Shown here: one piece after another, positions 25,397 through 47,270 of the stretch
Numbering within the stretch: position 1 is the first letter of the stretch
Layout of the letters: every line of letters begins with the position of its first letter
Source of the DNA: Lamellibrachia columna
Taxonomy: Eukaryota > Annelida > Polychaeta > Sabellida > Siboglinidae
Direction of reading: 5' to 3'
Assembly: GCA_963662155.1 (NCBI GenBank)
Contig: OY759265.1
Location: 62,457,524-62,521,523, forward strand
Length of the DNA stretch: 64,000 nucleotides
Made by a program: the position numbers and the translations under genes
Notes under the pieces: generated by a model
Database searches by the model: none
Seen by the model: the letters and a program-made list of their open reading frames with translations, nothing else
Told to the model about the DNA's origin: nothing

Positions 25397-28300
25397 TGCC
25401 GACTGTCCAGTAGTCGCTATCTGCCGTCAGCTGCCGATACCGTGGACTGGGATTCTGGTCTTAACTACAAACAACAAGAACCACCACATGAATAACCCCT
25501 AACCCCAAACTAACTTCAACTTACCACGCTGAGTCACAAATGCACCAGCATGTTATCTCTCAAAGTAACTAATGAAATTGCCGTGTACATAATCTTAGGT
25601 TGATGCTGATTGCGAGGACGCGGACGTCTTTGTATGACTGCCTACTCTACTGGGTTCATTATGAACCAACCCAGCGAACTCTCGAATCTCTCAGTGGCTA
25701 CTTGATGAGAGAGACACGGTCACAATACGAGTACTGGGTGCAAACTGGCATATTTAAACTACACAAGGGGTGCACTGGAAGTACTGCCTCGAATGTCGGA
25801 CAGACTAATACAAAGTTGTGATAGGACTAGAAGAAAACTCCTTATAACGATCCGCTTCAATAATTACACATCATTACTCGTAAAAAGTGGGCTGCGGTCA
25901 CGGCGATGCATTTCAATGGCACAGTAATGAAGCACTCAGTACAACAAGTTTACTTTGTTGTTAGCACACATAGCCACACTCCCCCAGGCGGACAGCTGTA
26001 AGTTGCGTGCCTCACTGCATCCTGACTACACTCATACATACGCATACATTCCACATACAATGAAAACTGGTTCACGACGCCATTGCAAGCTAAATCGGGT
26101 GGCCGGAATGAAAGGATATTCAGGCAAGGTGACCAAACCAGCAGCTAAACCGATGGTAGGACCTAACATGTATCTCAGGTAGGCTGACAAACCCGGGACG
26201 TTAGAGGCTGTCGTGGAATCACGGATAGCAGATTAGGGCATGTGCCTTGCACTGCCTTCATAACTTACATGTGCTAACAGATTGTATTGTTGTCCTGTTT
26301 CAGGATAGCCCAACGTTCGTTACTCTCTCACCATCGTCAATAGATAATTGATCTAACTCATGATCGGCAGTTCTGGTCAGGACACATAATCTCTATTCAT
26401 ATTACTGGTGTTGGTCATTCTATGAAAAATGTACACCTTTGTAACAAGAAAGGATTCGCCAAATCGTTTTCTAGCCGTGACTGAGTCCGTTGGGTCAACA
26501 GCGCAATTGAGAGTAATAACACAACAACGCTAACATTCATGAAATAAACATTAAACAACCACTAGCAATAAACACAGCATTGATTAAATGGCTAGCCACC
26601 GATGTTGTTGCTGCGACTTATGCTAGTGTAAATCCGTAAAAACTTAGCGACACTAAACTTGCGTTGACATGATATGAATATGTTGCGGTGTAATCGTGCC
26701 GTACTGATGGTTACGGTTCACTGAATCAGTGTCACTGAACTAAACGTGAAGGCCCAGCTGTTAGGACACAGTCACTGTATGCTTGATCGACGCACCTGTA
26801 CTCCTTTCCCTGGCTACAGTCCACTCAATTCTGCTCTCCCTGGTTGCGACTGACCAACTTTTCCTTTCCCTTGTTGCTGCATCGAGAGGGAATCTTACTT
26901 AGTAGGCCGATTTGAACTCGCGGGCTGAGAGTGCGGGACAGCGCGCAAGCACAATCCGGACGTGGCCGTGTGTGATTGTTGGCCACGCTTCGCTTGGCAT
27001 GACTTTGAAGTTGTTCTAATGAGTGGCCGCCGGTCTGCATATATCGTTGTTAAGGTGAAGGTGAATTTCACACGCGGGCGTGGTGTAACAATGACGCTAT
27101 TCGATAGGCCTGTTGCTGTTATGTCATTGCCGCGAGGGAACGTTCAGGGGGTCAAAGGCATCTGGATTCTGGACTTTTGACACCGAAGAATAAATGCAGA
27201 TATATATCAATATTCACAAGCAGGCAATGTAATATTAAAATGCCATTTTTATATCATGTAAAATCAACAGAAGCATATGCAGGTCATACAATCACTCTTC
27301 CATATGATTTTGAACACTAACACGTTTGAAATAAATCCTAACTAATACACACATTTCCTGAAATCCTTATAAAAACAGCAGAGAAAGCCAATATAAGTTC
27401 GCAGTCTCGTCTTCTCACGGTCGCAGTCGGAAGAAGACCATTTCCTATTCAGATTGATGGTAATCAACGGCATAACCAGTAACCAGGTCCTAAATATTCA
27501 ACTGTGTCATGGTCTAGAATATGTTGTTTGCCATGATAACCCCATAACTACCAGACGTGTCGCTTCATCTGATGTGAACGACGATGCTATCCAGGGCTTC
27601 TTCAGTTAAGTCATTTGATTTCAATCAGCAATTTAAATTATGATTTAAATCACTCAAAATAAAAAATAACTACTGATTTCGACATTTTATGAAACAATCC
27701 CGATTCATGCGAATACAACAACAAGAAAGAATATGTTCTGACACACATCTCAACAAAGTTAGGTTATGTTTTCTAGTATAACAATCACAAAAAGCACACG
27801 CTAATTTCAATATAGTATGTATAATAGTTAACGGTTGTCTGGATTATTCACTTGGCTATCTTTGAAGGTTTTCACGGGACACCACTGTTATTACACGATT
27901 ACCTGTGTTATTACACGATTACCTGTGTAGCAATGTGAGAAGTTAGAAGACGTTGTTATGTTTTTTTAATTGCATTTGATCTTAGTTTTTTTATATAGCT
28001 ATCTATATCAGATGTCACCAAGCTAAACTAAATCTATTTAGAATAAACGCATCGATGATTTTTTTAATGAAATCCAGTTTTTCTTATAAGATCCAAAAAT
28101 CATGATTTGTCAACCCTAATGCTATCTCAAACTATCTCTTTTAATACATGTGAAGACCACAGCTGCGGTGCAAGGCAGTGACTACATAATGATCATCCCA
28201 GGGCGGGGATTGAATTCCAGTTGGTACGATTGTGTCGTCAAGTCATGAGTGATTGATGAGACGAAGGCGTGAACAACATTCGGACATTTTAGACGATTTG

Positions 28301-28432
28301 TCCCGCTCGCGACGGCAGCGTGATCACGCGCACGTATTCAGTTAAGTTGTGACACGCGCGTGTGTCTTCTCCAAACTGTCATACTGGGTTTCTCGAGACT
28401 TGTCCATGGCATTGTGGTTTAAAAGGAACGTC

Positions 28433-28745
28433 CTTGTATAGCGCGGTATCTACTGACTTGTGACTACTCAAAGCGCTTTACATTTCACCCACTGGTCATT
28501 CCAACGCCCTGTCAACTTCTTTGGAAAGCATTCAGCCACGCTGCAATTACTGCGCGAAGAACATTCGTTCATATATCCACATATATCTGTAGACACGTAC
28601 TCATTAATACAGCTGAGTGAACTTCGGCAACGTGGGGTGAATGAAATTGCCTAAGCTTCGAAACGGCAGCAACAGAATTCAAGCCCGCGTTCTCTCGATT
28701 GAGATTCCGATTTTCTAACCATTACGTCACTGCATCTCACGGTGG
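28433..28745. mobile_element. Possible SINE-like dispersed element
   Basis: It starts with a block similar to 139-205 (tatagcgcggtat...aagcgctttacatttcaccc). It ends with gaattcaagcccgcgttctc and a 'ctaaccattacgtcactgca' string reminiscent of tRNA-derived invertebrate repeats. No A-box or 3' tail was confirmed, so classification is weak. Confidence 0.35.
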
Positions 28746-29011
28746 TTAGCTCTTACTGACTGCTGGTGTGACAGGAAATGGGAGGTGGGAGGATGGTTCT
28801 ATAAATGTGTGAGCTTGGCCTTATATATAGGTGGGAGGTGTGATTTGTGTGACGTCGGAGGTGGACTCTCAACAATGGTGGAAGGGGGTTTGGCGCTAAA
28901 ACAGATGGGAGGTTAAGACCCCTGACACACCACTTCTATAAAAAAAACCGTTAGCGAGCATGTTTAGAAAGACGAACTGGGCTACAATACAGATCGTTTA
29001 ACATCCCGACC

Positions 29012-29052
29012 GCATGAGGTTGCATGAGGTTGCATGAGGTTGCATGAGGTTG
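29012..29052. repeat. 10-bp repeat (gcatgaggtt)n
   Basis: Four tandem copies of gcatgaggtt in the intergenic region. Confidence 0.9.
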
Positions 29053-29746
29053 CGATGACCTTGTTCTTGTTTTGTTCTTCCACTAACATCTAATGTGCCC
29101 ACACCACCCCCCCACCCACCCCCCACACACACTTCAGTACGCATAATTCCCATGTCTACGGGGAATGAGCAACTATACGAAGATACTACTCCACGTCTGA
29201 TGTATTTCACTCAACTCTGAGTGAAATACTGCGATAACACAGTAATAGATCTGCATAACAAAGGTTGATGACAAGGTGACGGAGACAGCTAAACCAGGGA
29301 TGTTTATTTAGTCGTTTCTGAGTGTGCATGCTTTTGTTCCCGAATGCGGGCGCATTCATATTAATCGTTTATGTCCACCAATCAACGATACCTACCAATC
29401 ACACCGAAAGGTGTGCGACGACATACAGCCGTCGTGTTGATATATTTATGTTTCACAGGTATTGTTTACACGCGTGAGCGGCACGAACGAAGATGTGACG
29501 TATTGATGCGTGCGTCAAACTCGTCGTTGATACCTCGTCGGCCAGCTTACTAGCGTCGATCACATCGGCAAACCGTGTTAACGCTACACACTGGAGAGTT
29601 GACTGTGGACGGCATCTGCATGCGTTGAGACCGGGTTATTGTTATCTGTTATGCGAATTTAAGCACCACAGTGTGTGTGTCTCGATTGTTAAGAAAGTGT
29701 ATGAAGAAACAGGGGTGCGCTTCTCTTGGACGATTTTGTTTTGAAG

Positions 29747-36912
<7,166 letters not shown>

Positions 36913-37800
36913 CTGGCGAGATAGGACCTACGTAGGGCAAGCAATGGCTAAAGTAGGACTCGGTATGACGCATCGATACCGACGGGACATCCTCGGTCGA
37001 TCTTGAGCAGTAGAATGACAAGAACAGCTATTTGTAAATATATTATGTTTGCGTAAAAAGGATATTTCGTGCAAATTAAAGTGAGTGTATAAATGAAACT
37101 GTTAATAACATTATGGCAACCCATTTAAAATGGTTATCTTTGAAATGCTCGTGCTTACAAAATGCTTTAAGTTACTGTAAAAACAATGTATATTACAGTG
37201 TGACTCACTACGCTTGAGACTTCAAATGATTTGTTATTATAAAGCAATAAGTTACTTGTTGACGACGGACTGGGAGCGAGATTGTGCATAATCCGGCCCG
37301 CCCACCCACTACTCCCGATGTGGATACATCATGTATATCCTGTCGTCAACACTGCATCACATAGGGTGCTTCACCTATGACATTTTCACATGTTACACAT
37401 GTATCAAAATGGTAGAATTTGTCGAGGTGCAAAGCGCGCAAATTTTTTTGCCCAGACGAGACATGCGCAAAGCACAGGCACCAACCTACACCCATGTGCA
37501 TAAAGCATTAATGAAGCATAGTTATGCTAAATAACACAGTAATATAATGTAACACACAAAATATGATTACTTTATATCAGGGGAAATATATTAACGGTCA
37601 ATGACCTCGGTACCACATGTACTCTGTTACATCACTTCTCGCTGCTTGCAGCACCTTGATGTCTGGCGCACATCGCTGTTCATTTTGACACAGAACAGTG
37701 CACAAGTAGCGCTCCGTGAAAACTCACTCCGAACGTTTCTACATTCCTTACCATGCTGAATGTTCATTCGTTGGCAGCATTCGACATCGGTACATGTGCC

Positions 37801-37834
37801 AACCCAGAGTGTTGCACACCTGTAAGACTGGTAA
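37801..37834. repeat. Isolated copy of the 35-bp copy B minisatellite unit
   Basis: The segment aacccagagtgttgcacacc then tgtaagactggtaac matches one unit of the 33547-36270 array but stands alone 1.5 kb away. The flank on its right (atccgcaagaccgcaaacga) also resembles the right flank of the array (~36283). The copy therefore moved with adjoining DNA. Confidence 0.75.
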
Positions 37835-37972
37835 CATATATCCGCAAGACCGCAAACGAACCCATGGATTATCTACGCTCACTGTTTTACCGAGCATGCT
37901 CAGCAGGAACTCGCCATGCAAACTGGGATAAATTGGATAGTTCTCGCGAGACTTCGGCGCAACTTTGTTCGT

Positions 37973-38142
37973 TACTCCCCTGTTACTCCCCTGTTACTCC
38001 CCTGTTACTCCCCTGTTACTCCCCTGTTACTCCCCTGTTACTCCCCTGTTACTCCCCTGTTACTCCCCTGTTACTCCCCTGTTACTCCCTTTTTACTCCC
38101 CTGTTACTCCCCTGTTACTCCCCTGTTACTCCCCTGTTACTC
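37973..38142. repeat. 11-bp minisatellite (cccctgttact)n
   Basis: About 15 copies of an 11-bp unit with one variant (cctttttactc). It is open in all three frames as Leu/Pro/Tyr-rich peptides, which are not believed to be genes. Confidence 0.95.
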
Positions 38143-38660
38143 CCATGCGCAAAATATTTGCCAATGCCACCTTAATTGGCCAGAACAAATTTCGCCAACT
38201 TCACAGTCTCTTGGACGTCTGTGCTCCCACGAGACGGCAGGGAAAAGTTCCGTCCACCAATCTTCTTGAAATGTTTCAAGACCGCATTAAATGCCATAAG
38301 TTTTTTGTAATTATCTAGGCCAAGTGGAACTAAAATTATAGTATTGCCAAACCTTAACGTCGATACATTTGTTTTCTATCGCGAGACGCGGACCCGTCAG
38401 ATGGTATCACTGATCGGATTATAAGTATAATAATTAATGTTAAAATTAAGTTACTAATACGACCTTATTATTTGGAAAGCCGGCGACTGCATTCACTTGG
38501 CCACTGAGGAACGTTTCGGCTGTAATGTAGCCAGCTCGGCAGTTGCGCTTCGCTTTAACGACCATTCAGCATGAGTTCCGCTGGTCGTTCTGCGGGAGTT
38601 CCGTCGGTCGTTCCGCCGGTCGTTCCGCAGGATTTCAGCCGACAGTTCCGGTTGATCTTT

Positions 38661-38863
<203 letters not shown>

Positions 38864-40804
38864 AAACCCAACACAAACAGAACTTACCGATTTGACATGT
38901 TTCTGCATAAACATCATAAAAACAATACTGCTCAACATATTTGATCCATGTTTGCTTTATGTTTTACTTATAACTTACACACATGGCTACATTTGTCCAA
39001 CCGGATATAGGGACATTCAGCCACTCATAAATGATCTAGTAGTAGGGTGAAATATGTTTATTTTTTGCTTTCTGTTTTCATACTCATTTAAAAAAACGTG
39101 ATGCAAACAAAACTGTTCAACACATTTGATTCATGTTTGCTTTATTATATAGCTTACATCTTTGGTTACATTTTCACCACTGGATGTAGGGAAAATTTTT
39201 TGTAGCAGGGTGATGTTGATCTATCTTTGCTTTCAGTTGTGATGAAATTAAATTTCAGATATAGTAGTATTCCCATGATTACATAATGTGTTGTAGTTAT
39301 TATAGTAGAGGATTTTAGCAACCAACAAAATGATACCTCATTCGTACTTTTGTGATAATAATTAGCAATATACATATGACCTGGCAGAAACAATGACTTG
39401 TACATATGTTTGCCAACTTGTTCAGTGTTCTTATACTGTATACAAATATACACCATTCATGGCGTGGTATTTTTAATTCAAACTTCTCTCAGTGAATAAT
39501 TCTCAAAACCAAACTTACGTCTTGGAAGAATAATGACATGACTGATCTGAATACTGAAAACTGACAGCATTAAATTGGCATGTAGAGTAAGATAATTCTC
39601 AAAATGTTCTGTGGTAAACCACTATTTTGTGGTATATGTGAAAATAATGTGTTTGAAAATGATGTTTTTGCAGTGATTGACTAGGCCACATTTGCACATC
39701 AGAAGCTCCCATAGAGCACCTGAGACATCCATTTAAAAAAATTCCGGGGAGCCCCCTTGCAGAACCCCGCACAGGGGGAGTTGCGCCCCCCTCTGGACTC
39801 GCCCCAGCTGGGGTTACGCGCTTTAAGTGTGGCTTTGCCACGCAAATATAATTTAAGGCTTTTTTCTTCTCCTCTCTCATCCCTGACGCACCCCTAGCCT
39901 ACGGGCCTGGCATGCCACCAACACTCGCAGTCACAGAATGATTATCAAAGACAACGCCCAGCAAACAGGCAACGGTGAGAATACTCCAAAATCCCAGACC
40001 AGCCTCGTGATAAACGAACAGCTTCAAACTCAAAGAATGACAACTCCTGCTACTTTAACGGTCCAAACACCAGACAAAAGAAAAGCGATCACCGGTGCCC
40101 TGCCATGGGTAAGGAATGCTCTGCGTGTGGCATCACATGTCATTTTGCGTGTCAAAACAGCAAGCCGACGCAACAATCACGGGCCAATCAATCCATACAA
40201 TCCTAAACAGCATGAGCCAGTGGCGTAGTGACCCGGGGGTAAGGGGTGCACTCGCACTCGGGTGTCGGGTCTAGGGGCGCCAAATCGAAGGTCAACTTAC
40301 CCACCAAGCGGACAACGTCGCATTAAAAATCCGCGAATCAGCTGTCGTAAAACCTTGGTTGCATATATTAGTAATAGGTCATAACTGTGTACATCTAGGA
40401 ACAGTCTATCACACCAACTTCGATGGAACAAAACTATACAGTAAATATATATTGTGAGCTGTGAACGCTCGTTCAGTAAGTTGAAGTTATTCCTTACGTA
40501 TCTGCGAGCGTCTTTGTGACAAGATCGCCTCATTGAACAATTCGATAAAATTATATCAATTTATTTATCAATTTGCAGCAACCAACGCTAGGAACGCAGT
40601 CTTAGTGTGAAGTTGCCCTTGGCTGCGCGTACTTGTTTGTGAATCATTATTGATTTTACCATGAACAGTTCATATCGAATAAAAATGTGAACGTTTCATT
40701 TGGTGTTCATAGTTATTTGTACTAGTGTACTACATCAAATACATTTTAATATATATTTAAGTAATTTTCAAACTGCACGGACATGGTAGCACGACATGTA
40801 AAAC

Positions 40805-40904
40805 GCCGACAGCGCATCCTGCTCAACAGATAGCAGCACATCCTGCTCAACAGGTGGCAGCACATCCTGCTCAACATATGGCAGCACAACCTGCTCAACA
40901 AAGA
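40805..40904. repeat. 24-bp repeat, four copies
   Basis: Four tandem copies of a 24-bp unit (gcagcacatcctgctcaaca plus ggtg) with small changes. The phase (multiple of three) keeps an Ala/Gln/Pro/His frame open on the plus strand for ~60 codons, but no further coding evidence was found. Confidence 0.85.
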
Positions 40905-43900
40905 GAATTTAATCTCACAGAAACTGCTAACAAGTTTGTTGCCAGGTCTGCACACAGGCGGCAAGTATTCGGTTATTTTCGACTCCGGATTTGACAACTG
41001 GTGGTGCATTCACCGGACATTCCATGGAGATGCACCAACTCTACTTAATGGCATGTTACCTCCTCCCCAGAAGTGCGAAGAGCCACCAGGGCATCAATAT
41101 CTCACCACACAGCTGCAGTGGCAATTTCATCCTCAATCACTGCTGGCCATAAGAGGATATCCTTACCGACCGCTGACCGCCACGATATGAACTCCCAGAG
41201 AAAATTTACATCTGGACATAATATGGACCTATAAGCAGAGGTCATTGTATGTTTTATATACTTAACCACCAAGTTATCTAACAAGGTACCGTTCTTTAAA
41301 ACTGTATAAACCTAAATACCAAGGCAAGGTGTAAAGGTACACATTAAGCAATTGGTGGTAATAAATCTATGTGCGAACCATATATTGTAGTATTGTGCTC
41401 CTGTATACACGTCTAGTTAACACTGGCGTGCCACAGTGGCCATTGTTGAGTACAATGCACAGCAATACTGATGAAACAATTTGTTTTTGACAACAGTTCG
41501 AAGTGAAGCAAACTCAGACACCTAAAAACAATACTATTGATTTTTCTGATAACAACAAACACCATTTCATACTTATTGGTTGTACTAAGAACATTTCTGA
41601 AATGGATAGTTTTCTCACGTGTAGAAACATCCATACCATTGATTTTAAAACACGGATCAGCATTTTACTTTATATTTTGTTTTTTTTACCCAGTTAGCAA
41701 CACATCATGTAGGTTGGCAAATTTTCCCACACACCTAATCATCCATCTCAACCTAGTAAGACAGAATATAATATCGTCACCTGGATCTCCTGCAGCTCCA
41801 CATAAAAAAAAATTAAACTTTGTGGAAAATAAGTCAGTAATATTATCTGAATCTATGTGACCATCAGTGACATTGGATAGAGAAGACCGGTGTTTCTCAA
41901 ACTACGTACCCTTTTCCACATCTCACTTCACTGATAATTTCAGCCATTATATTGCTTTTATACTTGTTTCTTCCTTTACAACATATTTCACAGCATAATG
42001 ACACCTTGCTCGAGTATGCATCATGCTTCATGAGTAGGACACGCCTCATGATATTTTATAAATGTAAACACAATGCTTAATTATTCATTATTGTAAAACT
42101 TGAATCGAGGTTATGAAATCGCAAAACAAGGTAGAAAGTTTAAATGACACTTCAAATTAGAAAATAGCGCTCTAGACCCGGCGAGATTCGCTCTCAGATT
42201 GTCACGTATAACAGAACTTTCGAGCTGCTGGAATGTGAGCTCGCTTCGCTCGCACATTTTGGCACATACCACAGCTAATATCACATCAGCCAAGCAGCTG
42301 CTCCCTGGTCGAACGTGTGAGAGGCGCCGAGCAAGCAGTGTACAACAACTGTCAACAACAATGCTGCCGTTAACTCCTTAATTACAGGTGTCTATTACAT
42401 ATTATCAATGCGACGACACAGTGCGACGTGATCATATGCACATTAAATTAGATTAAAGATTAGGGACATTGGACCACTTGTGGACACTGTATGATTTCAC
42501 TGCCGAAATATTTTGATACATGTAATGTTTAGCAACTGTGTCGATCTCTCTTAATAGTTTTTCAAATAATGAAACTGGCCACACCCAAAGTTTTTTGCCC
42601 CACTGCAACATATAAGCTTTTAACGTACGCAGATGTTCTGCATTGCTATGTGTAGGCTGCGGGTGGTAAGCTTATGCCTAAATTAAGAATAGACCACTGT
42701 AAGGCAAGTTTGAAGATAAAATTGCGTTTATTACAGTTTAACTACTACAATTATACAAAACCAAATTTCTCAGTCCTTGCACAATTTGCACTACTGATCT
42801 TACTTCGGTACCTCATCAAAGTATAAAATGTCAACCAACAGTTCGAAATACAACCAAAAGCAAGAGCGTTAAGAACAACCATAACAGGTGAAAGAACAGA
42901 CGATATTAAACACGATCATAAGGACGACTCAAAATACGACTGAAAAGAGTCTTAAAAGACGACTGAAAAGACGATTGGCCACAATCAGGAGTGGACCAGG
43001 ACTTGCGTTCGCCTGTACAAATACAAACCAAACAAGTAAGCTATTTGCATATCATAGTGTCCATTGTACGATGACACATCAACATCTGTTAAGTGCCATA
43101 GTTCCAACACATTGGTGTTGTTCACAATATTGTCTGTCAAATACCTGTTATCTTATTCAGTACTAATATATAATCATACTGGTAGGTATTACTGTAATAC
43201 TAGTACTCTACATGTAAAACACCCTTAATATAATAAATTCAACTGTTAACAATGTTGTAAATTTCACATGTGCATGCCATGTTGTTTACAAGCAAGTCTT
43301 GGACACTGTTCAACTTACAGGTCTCTACGGAATACTCAAGATCAGCCCTCTCCCAGCCACCTCCTAGTAATTTCAAAGGGAGAGAGGGTACCAGACTGAT
43401 CCTGGCTTAACTGTAGGGACAGTTACATAATACCTATATACATGCACAATGTATCCTTGCACCATGTATATCACATCTGATAAAATATTAACTATAACAT
43501 TAGCACCATTAAACATGATCAAAACTGAGCTTTCTAAAGGGTTCTGTACATTAACCAGCTACTGACTGCAAGTGATCAAAATCTCATTAAGCCCTGTTGG
43601 GCATTCTTCCCTAAAGTCCAAAGACCACTTATTCCTGATCTTCCACACATTAGTAATCAAAGTCACCACTAAGTAATTATAACTGATAAAGTAAATACCT
43701 TGACATAAACAGATGGACAGTTCTCTATCACACAGTATGATACAATTATAAATTGAAAACATTGCTTAATAAGGTAGAAAACATCATTTAGGAACTTACC
43801 AAAAACAGAGTTGTCATTAAGTGTAGAATCACGCCTAGCCCACTGGGGCAGGGCCCCTTCCACTGACCACACATGACCCCCTGTCTCTAGGGTAACATTT

Positions 43901-44664
43901 TTGTTTAAGCAACAGAATTATTAGTAATAAGACCAACTACCTACACAGTAAATACAACTAATTACAGGACAAATAGTCATAACAATAATAGTTCACTAAC
44001 TATATTCTCTAAATTACATTACATTACCCTGGGTGCTGCCATCATGTGGTGGGTAACTAAACTAATCGAACCGACAAGTGACTATGTCACATATGGAATG
44101 ACAATGTCTGTTGATGTTCGTTTGGCCCATATAGTTACATCATTAATCATCCCCATATGAACAAGAGCGATAAGCCAGCTCACTGCAGTGAAGCAGGCGT
44201 GGACCACTGGCCGGCATTTCATTGCACGGTAGAAACAGTTGCACCCACTGCATGACACATAGGGTAGTACTGTTTATAGTGTGAACATAGCATGTTACAA
44301 ATAGTTGTCTAACATATGTAAGTAAGTAAGTGAGTAAGTAAGTTAATTTATTTCCTCCTCACCATCATCATGTATACTATAAGGCAAACAAAAGCAATGA
44401 AGATGAGGTGGCTACCAGAGAAGTATAAACTTATCGGGCTAGTAGCCAGTGACGATGACACCAGGAACCAGATTTGTCATTGTCATTTGTTCTTAATGGG
44501 GCATGGCCACCAGACAGATTAATAATTTGGGTGAGGGTGGTCCCAGGAGTTGTGTTATAAGTGTGGGCAGTTGAGTTGTTCATACTTCAGTTCGTGCATT
44601 AGTGTTAAACTCTCAAACACAAATATTTTGGAGGCTTGCTGGAGAAAGTTGTGGGACAACGAAT

Positions 44665-44737
44665 ATGATTATTTCCTGTGTGGCTTACAGCTGTACGAAT
44701 CGACAGAAGACAGGATCTAACATCCCGTTATTTTCAG
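44665..44737 (+). pseudogene. THAP-domain first exon fragment
   Basis: The ATG at 44665 opens a reading with CVAYSCTNRQ...NIPLFS, the C-x4-C start and proline/phenylalanine of a THAP zinc finger. It ends at a good donor (cag/gtaatt, 44738). No second THAP exon was found downstream on this strand. It lies 1.1 kb from, and on the opposite strand to, the P-element transposase remnant. It may be a P-element or THAP gene leftover. Confidence 0.5.
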
Positions 44738-45839
44738 GTAATTTATGTCGCAAATGTTTGTGCTGTGTTAGTGCATATGTGAATGAATGTAACAGTTTCG
44801 AAAATGTTCTGAAATATCAATATATTACAGATACGTTTTTTTTTTGGGGGGTAGCGTACATTAAGTGTTTCCCAGTAGTGACACTGATTGGGTGCAACAT
44901 ACAATGTTATAGGGGTAGGATTCAGTTTTATAAATAATGTGTACGTGCATGTATGCATATTTGTAACTCTTTTTTAAAATTCTACTAGATGTCAGCTCAT
45001 TAATAAGATTTTTTTTCTTTATTAAGTCGTTTGCCTTTTCATCGTTTTATGAACAACTATCATGTAACTCATTCTGTACACATTGCAACATTCATTGCAT
45101 TATATGCATTTGTTTGACAAACCATGTGAAAGGTTGCCTACTAAAACAATTGACAGCTTAAATGAGAGAGCACATTTCTTTACATGAGGCGTGTCCTTGG
45201 GCAAGTTGGCCAGATAACATTCGAGAAAGATTTTGATCTGCAGGTGGAAATGGCTGTGATGGAGCAGCTGGGGAATGTGTTGGAAAATGGGAAAATAATA
45301 TGTTTGGGACCTTGGATCGAGAAGAATGTCCAACAGGGCTTAATGAGATGTTGACCACTTGCAGTCGTTAGCTAATACATGTATAGAGCACTTCAGAAAG
45401 TTCAGTTTCGATCATGTTTAGTGGTGCTACTGTTATAGTTAATATGTCATGATATCTGATATACAAAGTGCATGGATAGATTGTGCACGTAATACGGTAT
45501 TAGGTATATATAGCTATATAGTAATAATATATTATTAGTACTGTATATCTATAGATATATGATGAAGACTGGGTGCTGTACAGTATAAACACTGGGCCTC
45601 CAGTGGATTCTTGCCGTGCAGCACCATGAATGTCACTGGTCCATGCCTGCATCGCTTTATCATGTGTCAACTGATAAGGGCTCAGCGGTCTTGTTTTACT
45701 AATGGGTGTTCTATTTATGTCTATGGTTTGGCCCACTGACATATATAATATCATAACAGCACTAACTAGTATGCAATATTTGCACTGTTATTAGTATATA
45801 AAACACTACATCATATGGAAACAGACTACACTAAAATGA

Positions 45840-46959
45840 TTATTGATGTTTGAAGAGTATCAGTTTGGGCAACTGCTTGCGAACTTTGTCACCAACGGCT
45901 TCCTCGTTTATTCTGCTGCCAAGATGATGGAGCCGTATTAATGTGAAGCATGCTGAGACGACTTTCACAAGGGCATGAACATGATTTTCATCAGCTGCTG
46001 TATCGAACATGTGGCTCGACAGTGACATGAATACTGTGGTGATGGACATATTAGCGAGGACAGCTGATGAAATAATATGTTCCAGACATTTACCACGAGG
46101 AAGCTTTCCGCATGTTGCTTTTAACATAAACAGAACACATTTCTCTGTTTCCTGACAGATTAACACTACACTTTCGGACGGCTTCACCAGTCCCCCTCGG
46201 TGTTTCTGTCCCAGGAAGGGATGTAGGAGTTCGTCTGCTCCCGCCTCTAGGGCCACAACACACACTGGGCATGTTAACAATTTTTTGACCATTCGGACAA
46301 CATAACCGGCAATGTAGTGAAGTACAGCTGACTTGTACGCAGTTGTAGTTGCAATGTTGGGGACATCTGCATAATCATGATCTTCTTGAATGGGCTGTCG
46401 CTCAAGAAGATCGTACTTATTCATGATGTGGATGTCAGTGACTGGTGATGTGTCTGGCATGACACTTAATATGTGTGTGCTGTCTTGGATGATGCAGTTT
46501 CCAGTCGTTTTGATACTGTGTCGCATGAGCAGACGTTTATAGGCTGCCTTGAACTGTAGCACAGTAGGGTTATTGTTGTAGCCACCTCGAGCACGAACTG
46601 AAGAAAAGAAAAGTTCAAGGTGGTCCTGACTGAATTTGTATGTAGTCAAATATTGCATGGGAGGGTCTTCACATGCCACAAGTGGCCTTCACGCTGTGAA
46701 GGCACACAAGGAATCCAACAAATCCAGTCCTCCGTTTTTCCTCTGTAACTTGTCTTCCATCTGTGTCTTTCAGCTGTCTGGTGTACTTCTCTGCAGTGTC
46801 TAGCGCTTTCTGCCAGCGATCTCGATTGGTTTTGCGCATCGGTGCTTTAAAGCCCGTGCCGAATGGGTTACGTGAGTAGTTAGTGGAGGTTTCTGACACC
46901 CCCACCGTCGGTGCCCATGTGCATGAACGACTTCCGCTTCCGGTTGCGCGCGCAGCCAA
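45840..46959 (-). pseudogene. P-element/THAP9-type transposase, C-terminal half, frameshifted
   Basis: The minus-strand reading from ~46895 has the family pieces NPFGTGFKAP, RWQKALDTAEKYTRQLKD and RKTGFxGFLVC-like RRTGFVGFLVC. It then shifts frame near 46670-46680. The next frame (to 45840) carries the hallmark TYKFSQDHLELFFSSVRARG, GGYNNNPTVLQFKAAYKRLL and YIAGYVV blocks of P-element and THAP9 C-termini. The THAP and N-terminal catalytic regions are missing, as if cut off near 46960, only ~130 bp from the Polinton. The Cys pair CPVC sits in the expected C-terminal domain. Not functional as it stands. Confidence 0.85.
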
Positions 46960-47270
46960 TCAGAGCGCCCCCTGACGGTTGTAGCCGTGCGCAGCGCTCC
47001 CTAGCGACTGTAGGAGGAACGAACATTGACCTAGTTACGTTTACCGGAGGGTCATTAACCTAGTAAGGAGACGAACAAAATCGTACGGTGCACACGTATT
47101 TTATTGAATACAACAAAGCGGCAGCAGTACAAACGAGGCGATCGTAATTGATTGGATACAACGAGCAGGGTATGATGATGATGATGATGACGAGGCGAAC
47201 TTACGGGTGTCGCCACCGCCCAGAGGTTCGAGGGCGAGCTTACGGGTGGTGCGACCACCGCGCCAGAGGC

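Larger units (their letters stand above)
25397..29746. other. Intergenic region between the head-to-head sulfotransferase genes
   Basis: No supported gene. It should contain the promoters of copy A (leftward) and copy B (rightward), but no core promoter element can be assigned. CG dinucleotides are locally common at 26890-27130 and 28230-28400. A SINE-like segment is at 28433-28745 and a 10-bp repeat at 29012-29052. Confidence 0.5.

Noticed and set aside
47041..47100. Left terminal inverted repeat of the Polinton (tagtaaggagacgaac region)
   Set aside because: No reverse-complement partner was found on the right side, where the element is truncated.
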